This document shows, one piece after another, positions 54,871 to 64,000 of a stretch of DNA of 64,000 nt; within the stretch, counting starts at the first letter, position 1, and every line of letters begins with the position of its first letter. Source of the DNA: Parachlorella kessleri (Eukaryota > Chlorophyta > Trebouxiophyceae > Chlorellales > Chlorellaceae); contig BBXU01002019.1 of NCBI GenBank assembly GCA_001598975.1, positions 1 to 64,000 on the forward strand. The letters run 5' to 3'. The notes beneath the pieces are model-generated. The model was not told where the DNA came from. It saw only the letters and a list, made by a program, of their open reading frames with translations, and ran no database searches. Position numbers and translations under genes: made by a program.

Positions 54871-57800
54871 ATGCAGGTGCAGGAGGCATGGGCAGTCTGG
54901 GCGTCTGCTGTTGCACACGGTGCCAAGGGCATTGACCTTCAGGCGCTGGAGGGGGCAGTCGGGACGCTGTTTCATCCACGGAAGGCAGCAGAGCTATGGC
55001 AAGCGGTCACGTGAGTACTATATGTGGATCGCTTGAAACATGTCGACATTCTTCTTCACCGCAGCAGGACATGCTTTAATCAGTTTTCCGCACTGGTTGT
55101 AGAGAGGGTGAGGGATCCCCCTTGGGCCTAGCAGCCACACTGAAAGCTGCCCTGCAGCAGCTGCTGCGGGATCTTGAACTGGCTGGCAGCGGCGTCCCAC
55201 AGCTACTAACAGGGGCCCAAGCAACAGTGGGCACACTGAAACTTGTAAACAATCTTGTAGTGTGGCATCAGCAGTTGCGTGAGACGCGTGACTGGTGCGC
55301 CGAGCAGTGGAGGCCAGTGGTGGACTTGCTTACGGGGTGGGCACCGGCAGTGTTTGAGGCCTGCTTGGATCGGCTTATGCTCTCAGATGTACCGAGGGTG
55401 CAGCCAAGCGGCGTCATTCAGCTCCAGGAGTTAGGCAAATGCTCAGAAGAGGAGGCTGTGAAGTCTGCGGCATCACGTAGGTGGCCGATAATGACGGCAG
55501 CTTACCGAGTGGGCTGTGCATGCCTGTGCAGGCTGCAGAGGTAGTGTTGCTCGGCATATGCTTGAAGCGTACAGCATTGTACCACGTGCACTGTTTGCCT
55601 CTGCTTGTTGTGCAGCTCACCGCTAGCGGAAGGAAGTTGCTGTACTGGACGTGGCTGCCTCCGTGCATCATGAGCCACCATGCCTTCTGAGTTTGCACAT
55701 GCGCAGGCTGCTTGAACCTAGCTACATGCTTTCTGGATGGAGGCGCAGCGGACTGGCTGCGGCCGTCACCCCTACTGCAAGCACTTTCCGCGTGGATATG
55801 CATAGCTAATAGAGTGGGCAAGCACTTCGAGCCTGTAGAAAATCAGCAAACACGGCCTGGTGAGGCGTGCAGTTTAGTGAGTTTGGGTGTTTGGCTAACA
55901 TCTCACCCTAGTCAATGGACTTTGGAACATTGGCGATTAGGTGCATGCACATCATCCGCAGCCAGGAACACCTTTTTCGGTTTGCAGAATTCCAGGCAGA
56001 TGCTGTGTGCCCTCCAACCCCTGCAGCATTGCTACAAGGTGCGTGTTGCAATGCTGCAGGGTTGTGGTTGGGCCATGGGCAGGAGCTGTGGGGTGCTGCA
56101 AACTCGGTGGCACTGTTTTTGCTGCTTTGCAGGTCCCTTTGAGCTCCGGCACCTGGTGCTGCTGCTTTTGAACGTGTTGAGCCGCCATGACGCAGAAAGG
56201 CGGTTCACTCAATACCGAGGGCACTTAGCCCGCTCACTGGCAAAGGATCATGGGCTGCTGCTTGCAACCGCTAGGCTGAGCCTTTTCGCGGCCAGTAGCG
56301 AAATCCCATACGAATATGGAGAGGTGAAAGACAGTCTACTCTTGGGCCGTAGGTCGTCTACGCGTCTGTAATGTGCATGCGTGCATGAGACAGCTTCACC
56401 CCCAGCATGCCTGCCATATACCTTGGTTTGCCTTTTGTAGCTCTGACAAGGTGCTGCCAGCAACTTCTGTTAGTACTAATGTTGACTAACCCCTGACGAT
56501 GGGCTGCAGGCATGCACGTCCCTGGCCTTCTGGGCGTTGCAAATATTGGGCTGCTCAGAGCTACAACCCGCCATAGTACAAGCTTGCATCTCCGATGGGG
56601 AGTTGCACAAATGTGAGTGGGTTCACAGTGCCCCTGATATACAGGCACATTTGAAAACAGTGCCGGATGACCATTTTTGCGCCAGCCGCTTGTCTGGTTC
56701 ATAGTGCTCATTGAAGACATGGCACTGTTCTTATCGGACAAGGATTTTGTGGTCGTCAGCATCTAGATGCTGGTGTTGAAGTTCCTGGCTATCCTAAGTG
56801 CAGACGCAATTGTGCAGGGTTACTTCAAAGCAGTTTTGCCGCCACCGATTTTGTAAATGCCGAGTGGGAGGCGGCTAGCTTCCACTCTGGGGCAATTGTC
56901 TGCGAAAGCAGCAGTGGTGGTGGGAGCAGTGGCACCAGCAGCAGCAAACATGATATCACCAGTGCCGGCAGTGATGATGGCAACAGTGTAGGCTTCAACC
57001 GGACCCATCTGAAGTTTGCCGTGAACACAGCCGGTGTCTTCTGGAGTTACAGCTGTCTCCTTGTACGGTTGCAGCAACGGCTTGTTGACCAGGGCCATAA
57101 GGAGCTGGCCCAAGCTGCCCAGTGGGCGTGCTATGCTGCCCTCAGATCAGTGCATGGCGTGTTATCTGAAGTGCTTATATCCCTGTCAGCCTGCAGCAAT
57201 GCTGGAGGATATCCCGACGCCGCCCAGGGAGCCTGGCAGCCCAGCAATCAGCCGGAGCAGCAGCTGCTTTGGGAACTGGCAGTGTCCAGCCGTGGAGCCC
57301 TGGACAATCTTGTGAGCGTGCTCACAACAGACCGGTTGACTGACATGCCAGCAGGATGCCTTGGTGACGAAGTGTCTCCTCAGCAGGCTTCTGGCGAGCT
57401 TGTACTCCTGCGCTCTGTGCTGGAGGCAGGGGCACTGTACCTCTCGGTAGGGACGCACCCTTTCTGGCACAGCCTGTGGGCCGGCGTGCACGCAGCTGCA
57501 CAGCAGGAGCCGGGGTTGCAAATCAGGGATGGGCTTGGGGTTGACAGCCAGGCAGCCGAGCATGCTGCAGAGGAGCGTGCCTTGCTGGCGCTGCAATATC
57601 ACCTTGAGAAGCTGGTGGAGCTGCCAGGCCATGCTACGCTGCGCAGTGTATTGCTCAACCTGGTATCTGCACAGGCATGTGGCACCGTGCCTGTCGCCGG
57701 GACGTGAAATGCTGGGTCGCTGCTGGAGGGAGCCATCAGATGGGTTGTGCAGCACACACTGTCTGTGAGGCACATGTTAGGCAGAGGATGTGATAGGTCT

Positions 57801-60602
57801 GCGTTCCTATATGTGAGGTGCCAGCTGGCTCGCCTTACACTTGTGCCATGCACTGCTGTTCCCTTGGCTGCCTTGGGTAGGTGTGCAAGCTTAGGTTGAT
57901 GTGCTCTGTCTATGTCCAAATCGTGCACCTCATGGTCTCACTGTGCTTGCGACCATGCCTGGCTGGGTCTATTGTTCAAAGGTGCTAAGAAGTCTGGGGG
58001 TTGCGGGACTAGCAATAGCCCAGCTTTTATGTGGTGCTTATGGTCTCACTGGCTTGCAGAAAGTTGCACTGATGCGGCTGGCAACATCAGATGCAGGGGA
58101 TCAGATATTTGCGAGACGGAACTCTTTGGAGACACACCTAAACATCCTTGCAGCGCTTCTTCCCTCTATAAGAGCCGCGTGTGCGCGTCATGCTGTAGAG
58201 GCAGACGAATGCAGCATCGGGGACTGCCACGATAGGTGGGCATTTGAGGCTGCGCAGGATGAGCGTTGTGTAGATGAGTCTAGGTGCTGCATGCTGGGGC
58301 TAGCGCTTTAGCGAGCTGCAGGTGCTGCCTGCTGCAATGTCAGGCAGCAGCCCCACATTGCTGAACCTGTGGAAGTGCCCTCATGTGTAACAGGCAGCGC
58401 TCCAGCCGCTGCCGTCCCCGCCAGCTATAGTTGACTGCCCTCACGTATTGTACACGTTCCTGTTTGCTCTTGCGCATTATGCATTGCGCTCCAGCGAAGG
58501 CTGCCAAGCACTTGCTCTGGACGCCTGCTGGCTGCAGGCAGCTGCAAGGCGCAGCCTTCCAAGCTCTGCTGTCCCTCATTGGGCTTTGTCACTGCTTTGA
58601 CGAAGTGAAGGAAGTCACGGCCGCCTTGAGCTGTTGGGATCATGAGCGTACTCTGCAGCAAAGCGTGCAACGGGCCAACGTCGCACTCACTGTGACATGC
58701 CAGGCAGCCGTGATGGGCGTTATAGATGACGCCTCCATGGCAGGCGTGCTCATGCTGTTGAGGGAGGCCTTAGGCCTGGTGGAGGTGAGTGGTCCAGAGG
58801 GCTGGTACTCTTAATGGGCTCGTGGGACCAACACAGCTAGGTTCAGTATCTGTATCCATGACACTATCTTCATCTCCTCACATGGCAGGGCAACAAGCTG
58901 CACTAGCCGGTGGTGGCAAGTGGTGTTGTCAGCTTCCTCCTTCAAGTCTGACTGTAGATCTGCTTGAGCCAGCAAGCCTTTGCCTGCCATCTCACTGGCT
59001 GGCGCCACCTTTGCTATGTCATGCCATGGCTGGCGGTCCGGTGCCAAGCTCCAGCAGAGGAGTTGTTGACATGCAGGGCTACTTGCAAGAGGAGCTTTCA
59101 AATGCCGCCATGCTGCTCTCTCATGTCGAAGACCTGCTGAAGCATGTGGCTGGGTGCATTGCCGTGCCTAGCATGGCCATTGCCATGGTTGCTGGCCACT
59201 TCTGTCCAAGACTTGCCGAGTTTCTTATAAGAGTGCTGCACGCGCGCTATGTACTGACAGAGGACTATCCCCAGGTGAGCCTGCTGTTGCCGCTCTGCCT
59301 TCCCTCATCTCCCGTCTGCCTTCTTTCACTCTTCAGGCAGGTAGGTACGGTGAGGTTTTGGCAGGGCCCAAGCTGTATCAAGCCTGCTAACATGACTAGG
59401 GTCGGCATTTAAGGTGGTGAGGTGGATGGCGCAGTGTGCACCGTTGACCATGCGTTGATACTGGCTTTCAGGTTGACATTTGTACTGTGTTCTTGAGTAG
59501 GGCATGAGTCATCTCACCGCACCACCTATTTAACACTGGGTATGAGGGCGGAAGTGGCGTCCTTGGTTTCCTGCTGGGCTGGCAAATGTCGTCCCCGCAG
59601 CCGGCCTAGCACACCAAGCATTTGCAAATCTCAATCCCATGACTGCGACACATGGCCACTTCACAAAACTTCTGACTGGGCGTCTCGATGCGCTGTGTGC
59701 AGTTCTCAGCCTCTGTGCTTAGGATACAGAAGCTGGGGTGCCAGCTGATCAGGACTTGCACCCAGGCAGTGGACGGCTTGGCCGGCACAGACCTTCTGGA
59801 GGGTGAGAGGGAGTTGGAGGCAGCTGGCGGCCACAGAGTGCGCGAATGGATGGCGGATGGCAGCGATCTCCGTACAGCAGCGCTTCAGGTGGCCATCTCG
59901 ACTTGGTGCCACCGCACGGAAGGAACTCTGCCAAGGCTCACCTACGTCGCGCGCGCTGCACATGCTGCCGGCCTGCAGCGGGAGCTGCCTGTTGTGACTC
60001 CGGCTGTCAGCAGTGGTGGTGGAAGCCCCAGTGGTGAAGGGCATGGCGGCGTGTTTGTGGTGGCGGTCCAGCGGGAGCTGTCTGTCTCAGCCATCCTGGC
60101 CTGCGCGAACCCCTTGTGCCCTGGACAGGCAGCGGCCTTTGGCAGGGGTACCAGGCTACGCCTGTGTGCCGGCTGCCGAGGGGTGCGGTATTGCAGGTGA
60201 GAGTGCAGCGCGTTTAGGTCCCGCTGCAGGTTGCCTTGTGAGCGCCATCACACCTTGGCAGGGGGGCCTCGGCCAACCACCCCTATCCTTGGCAGTGGGG
60301 ATGTATATACAATATATTTTTGCTGGGCCTGAGTCCCCCATGAGTAGATGGGACTGCGACCTGTGCCCCTTGCACCTTGCTGGTGCACGAAGGAACCCCC
60401 CCCCCCCCCCCCCCCCGCCCCACACACACACAGACGCACACCACACACAGACTCTCTTTCAAGAGGTAGAGCTCCTGCCCCGGTTATATGCAGCGATGAT
60501 TGCGCTCAACTTGACTGGATGAGGCATCGCCCCTGCTGCAAAGCACTGCGATTGATCAGCGGGGCTGTGGAAAGCCGCGGCCCTGGCGCAATCCACGTAT
60601 GA
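54871..60602 (+). CDS. MYND-finger protein, copy F (11 exons, 1013 aa)
   Basis: Exons: 54871-55010, 55103-55476, 55707-55859, 56133-56323, 56510-56612, 56818-57674, 58060-58235, 58538-58784, 59077-59274, 59703-60196, 60494-60602. Phases agree. The exon 6 donor is GC (acag then gcatgt) where D and E have gtacgc and gtatga, so splicing here depends on a GC-AG intron; no in-phase GT lies close by. Otherwise the gene looks intact: start MQVQEAWAVW, Gly/Ser linker in exon 6, and a finger with CANPLC, CAGC, RYC, DDC and H-x3-C. Intron 10 contains a 21-base C run and CA repeats. Last MYND copy in the window, followed on the same strand by Ala/Asn gene G3. Confidence 0.8.
57675..57676 (+). other. GC donor of intron 6, copy F
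   Basis: In the aligned position copies A, C, D and E have GT (gtacga, gtgcga, gtacgc, gtatga); F has gcatgt. The exon side (CACAG) still matches the donor consensus, which GC introns usually require. Confidence 0.7.
60396..60475. repeat. Poly-C run and CA repeats, intron 10 of copy F
   Basis: A 21-base C run (60396-60416) is followed by cccc and cacacacacaca (60421-60432) and more CA-rich sequence. It is an unstable tract and a possible assembly or sequencing error site. Confidence 0.9.
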
Positions 60603-61203
60603 TTGCTGGAGCGGTTTGTGGGGTGTGTATGTGCGAAGACTGTATGAATGATGCCTGTAAACATCTGGCAGCCTGGAAGCGACTTGCCGTCTCAGGCGCT
60701 CTGTAAAGCTGGCACTGTGCCGCAAACCGTCTGCCCACCTGCCTACAGTTTTTTGGTTTATCACTGCCTGACTGCGACCAGGGAACCCTGTAAGTAAAAC
60801 CCTACTGCAGGCTGCCGGTAGTATTATGGATTGTTGCTACCTTCCCATCCCATGCAGATGAGATGCATCACATGTCTGCGAGCCTGAACTCCTCTCCCCC
60901 TGTTTGCTGGCCAGTGGAGCTACCAAGATTCAAACCCGGTGCTTTTCATTGCCTGCTGGCATCACTTCAACCATGGAAATGTTGCTGTCTCTGAGACTGG
61001 CAGCTGCGTGCAGCTGCATGGTGCTGTCAGGCGGCGGGCCTAAACTTCATGCTACTTCCAGCGGCCCCCACCCGGGCCCGCGGCCTTCATGGCAGCCATT
61101 TAACCAAGACATTTCCTCCATTTCATTCACCAAGCGGACCAGTCGCTCCTCACCCCTCACCAAACCCATCCATTTGTCTACGGCCTAAATTCTTCCTGCC
61201 ACC
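60603..61203. other. Spacer between copy F and G3
   Basis: No gene. A TGTAA at 60702-60706 is the likely poly(A) signal of copy F. Similarity to the E-F spacer ends near 60990, after which the G3 upstream region begins. Confidence 0.55.
60702..60706 (+). terminator. TGTAA poly(A) signal of copy F
   Basis: TGTAA 100 nt after the stop of copy F, in a position shared with copy E. Confidence 0.5.
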
Positions 61204-62800
61204 ATGATGCTCAAGTCCGCCCTCCTCGCCTGCCTGGTGCTCATGGCCGGTCTGGCCTGTGCACAGCATGATTTCGACCGTTCCCTGGGTGAGTACTACT
61301 AGTAGTTGGCACAGAGCAAGCCTGACTGGGGTTGGTTGTACAGCATGCTAGCGCACCTCCTGGGCCACCTGGGACACATACTGTGGTTGGCTTGGGATGC
61401 GTTGTAGCCTAGCTAGACAAGCCTCGGTCTGCTGATGGGTGACAACATGCAGAGTATAGCAGCCTTCTGAGCTTTGTGACCAAGGCACTGCCTGGCAGAA
61501 AAACTGGCTCAACCAGTTATTCTGCTCTCTTGAAAAGTTCTTAAGAGGCCAAGGTAATATATATGGCGCAACCTGCTCTTTTCGAAAAAGGCTACAAACT
61601 CAGAACCAACCTGCTCCATGCAGGTCGCAAGCTGTCTGCTGTTGCTCAGTCAACGGCGACTGCCAATGCAGCCAACGGTGGTGTGGCCAACGCAGCGGCT
61701 AACTCCCTAGCAACTGGCAATGGGGTCGCTCTGTCCAATGCCAACGCCAACGCTGTGGGCCAGGGAGCACTTGCCAACTCCAATGCTAACGTTGCTGCCC
61801 TGGGCAATGGCCTTGCCACAGCCAACGCCCAGGCCAACGCTGCCACTCTTGGTGGAGGCCTGGCTGCTGCCAACGCCCAGGCCAATGCTGCCACTCTAGG
61901 CGGCGGCGTCGCAGCTGCCAATGCACAGGCCAACGCTGCTACCCTGGGTGGCGGTGTTGCAGTCACCAATGCTGCAGCCAATGCTCTTGCCGTTGGTGAG
62001 TCTTGGCTTGCCTGCTCTCTAAAGCCTTTCTTCACAAGGAGTTAACATTTAAGGTGACATCGTCTGGGCAGTGCCCTTGCAGCCAAAAGACGGCAACTGC
62101 TATCAAAGCTTGTGCCAGTAACGGCCGCTCCCTGAAGTACTTGATGCAGTGCCTCATGCAGCCACAGGAAAGCATGCTGGCTTGCTCCCTTCAACCCCTT
62201 GCAGGCAACGGTGCCGCCTTCGCGACTGCTGCTGCCAACGCCTTTGCCGCTGGCCAGGGTGTGGCTGTCGCCAATGCTGCTGCTCGTGCCTTCGCTGCTG
62301 GCAACACTGGCGCAGCAGCTGCCTTTGCACAGGTGCGAGAGCCTCATTACTTCGCTGGCGTCCCTTCCTGAGTTTTCTGCAGCTTGCAAAGTTAAATGCG
62401 CAAATGTACGTAGCAGCACATGTTTGGCATTGCCCCTTTATCATGCAGCCTTGTCTACTGCTTGCTCAATAAGAACAACATTTGCACGCTGCATAAACCT
62501 TTTACATGATGCCTTTGTCATTCGTGACATCCCTTTGACTTCTTCAATGTTAATGCGTTGCAGGCCACCGCCACCGCCATTGCCACCGGTCAGACCACCG
62601 CTGCCGCCCAGGCCTTTGCAGCCGCCGCAGCAGTTGGCGGCGCTTTTGGCACCGCAGTTGCCACTGCCATGGCCAACGCGTTTGCAGGCAACACTGGGCC
62701 TTTCTGCGCAGCAGCTGCCCAGGCCCGTGCCATGGCTGCAGCAGCAGGCACTGGTGCTGCCTTCGCCACTGCGACTGCACAGGCGTTGGCTGTGTGCTGA
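61204..62800 (+). CDS. Secreted Ala/Asn-repeat protein G3 (4 exons, 273 aa)
   Basis: Exons: 61204-61288, 61624-61995, 62205-62332, 62564-62800. Lengths (85, 372, 128 and 237 nt) and phases are identical to G1. Residues 1 to about 21 form a signal peptide. GRKLSAVAQ opens exon 2. The clearest repeats of the family follow: three successive units of NAQANAATLGGGVAAA type with Leu/Val/Gly variation. Exons 3 and 4 encode Ala-rich, Asn-poor sequence with GNTGAAAAFA and the two conserved cysteines (GPFCA and terminal AVC). Length, composition and export signal suggest a structural extracellular or wall protein; no catalytic motif is visible. It follows MYND copy F on the same strand. Confidence 0.8.
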
Positions 62801-64000
62801 TCACGCACTACTAGTTGGCCAACATACCTAAACTTCTCTCACCCATCATTCTTGCATGTCACCTTGCTGCACACCACAATGTGCTTGTTAGCAAGGTTGC
62901 CTTCGTAATCCAGAGTATTGGTATTGCTAGAGTAATCTTTCGTACCTTTCTGCAGTGCACTTGCGTGCGTGGTGCCGCTCCAAACTTGTGTCTGTTAGTG
63001 ATGTAAGGCACTATTTGTAGAGTCTCTAAAGATCTGTTGCACATGTGACCCCAGCTGCAATCTGGCAGTCATGCAGTCAGTATTCTGCTGTGCCTCCAGC
63101 AATTACAAAGGTAAACAAACCATTCTTAGAACGTGTTGACCTGTCCACAAGACCTGCTGACCAGCATACCACACCTCAAGCAACCATGACATACACCCGC
63201 CATCGGAGTACTGTTGGCGCACCTTTGGTTGCCCACTGAGCCCGTCCAGCTGGTCAGCATCGTACGAGCACCCGCAGCCTCGGCTAGGCTCTGCCTATAC
63301 TGGCAGGCTACTAGGCTTTGTTAGTCACAGATCTCTGAAGCGTCATTGCTGTCATGAATGTCCTGAAACCCAAAGTCGTCAGGCTTAATGACCGCTGAGG
63401 GCTTTACTTACCCTGTGGGTTGGTTGCTAAACGTCACCCTCAGGCAATGACTGCTGAACATGGGTGCATGACAGGCTGCCACAGCTGGCATGCTTCAAAT
63501 TTCGCCACGAGGCGCCGGCGCCAGTCAACAGGCCAAGCTTTACACGACTCATAGTATCAGGATCTGGTGCGTATCATGCGTAGCATGTAGCCCGCAGGTG
63601 CTAGGTCGTCTAATCTGCTGCAAGCATGCCAGCCAGAGAGACTGGTATGCTGGAAGCCCCACGCAGCAGAATCCAGGCTTAGTGGGAGAAGCATAGGACC
63701 TGCATGGGTTGGGCGAGGGGTTGAGCCCATGAGGAAAAGTGGGGGAATACCCGGCATGAACGCTACCCCCAGCTCGAATGAAGCAATAGAAAGGTGGAAT
63801 GCAGGCACTGAATGCAGGCACAGAAAGAATGAATGGCGGACTATGCCATTTGCTGGAACCAGCTGCATTCAAACGGATTGAACGATCTAGGGCTTGTCTG
63901 CAACGCAGTTGTCCTAGGGTGCTACAAAGGTTTGGGCTGGCAAGCAGCACGTTTGCGAGCATCATCACTGCTTGCCTTCCCTCGCACAGTAACGGCCTCA
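62801..64000. other. 3' flank of G3 with a remnant of a MYND-gene 5' flank
   Basis: No gene is supported. From about 63365 to 63570 the sequence resembles 54645-54830, the region just upstream of copy F (shared blocks include ctgagggct, gttggttgct and gaacaggc / caacaggcc). No MYND exon 1 is recognisable after it, up to the window end. Confidence 0.5.
63002..63006 (+). terminator. TGTAA candidate poly(A) signal of G3
   Basis: First clear TGTAA after G3, 202 nt downstream of the stop; farther than for the other genes, so less certain. Confidence 0.35.

Noticed and set aside
60910..60990. B-box-like gattcaaacccggt, minus strand
   Set aside because: A T-arm-like stem forms, but no cloverleaf or A box is found; it lies in a spacer shared with 54.6 kb and is probably chance.

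Overview
The window looks like nuclear DNA of a green alga, probably a chlorophycean. Every recognisable gene is split into short exons with GT-AG junctions. Several genes have a TGTAA poly(A) signal 35-200 nt after the stop. The proteins are Ala/Gln-rich, and one gene is an SDP1-type triacylglycerol lipase as found in plants and green algae. A Scenedesmus/Tetradesmus-like source is a guess only. No bacterial operons, CRISPR arrays, rRNA or convincing tRNA genes are present. All exon coordinates were worked out by hand from splice motifs, reading phase and comparison of the paralogous copies inside the window.

Layout. Copy A of a large MYND-finger gene (316-5642, +) is followed by a 0.95 kb retroelement insertion with an 18-bp target-site duplication (6138-7088), then secreted Ala/Asn-repeat gene G1 (7469-9037, +). 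The single-copy gene COX10 (9953-12981, -) and a Cys-rich PCxxC protein gene (13280-14008, +) come next. Then the A-G1 block recurs inverted: G2 (14501-15911, -) and MYND copy B (17068-22399, -), which is probably a pseudogene. A decayed duplicate of the 3' end of the lipase gene follows (23865-25030), then MYND copy C (25406-30804, -) and the complete 18-exon lipase gene (31296-38521, -). A divergent single-exon membrane-protein gene (39403-40428, +) precedes a head-to-tail array of MYND copies D, E and F (41613-47326, 48729-54251, 54871-60602, all +). A LINE 3' fragment lies between D and E. Ala/Asn-repeat gene G3 (61204-62800, +) closes the gene content.

The striking structure is an amplified, undescribed two-family locus. 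There are six copies of an 11-exon gene for a protein of about 984-1013 residues with a C-terminal MYND zinc finger. Three copies of a 4-exon gene encode a secreted protein of 259-273 residues made of 16-residue Ala/Asn/Gly repeats. Each Ala/Asn gene lies directly downstream of a MYND gene on the same strand (A-G1, B-G2, F-G3). Copies A, B and C form one subfamily and D, E and F another. Copies B and C belong to a tandem segmental duplication of about 8 kb that also carried off the last lipase exons. Whether the two families act together is not known. The housekeeping genes COX10 (heme A synthesis) and the SDP1-type lipase (lipid-droplet TAG breakdown) are embedded in, and have been partly duplicated by, this expanding locus.
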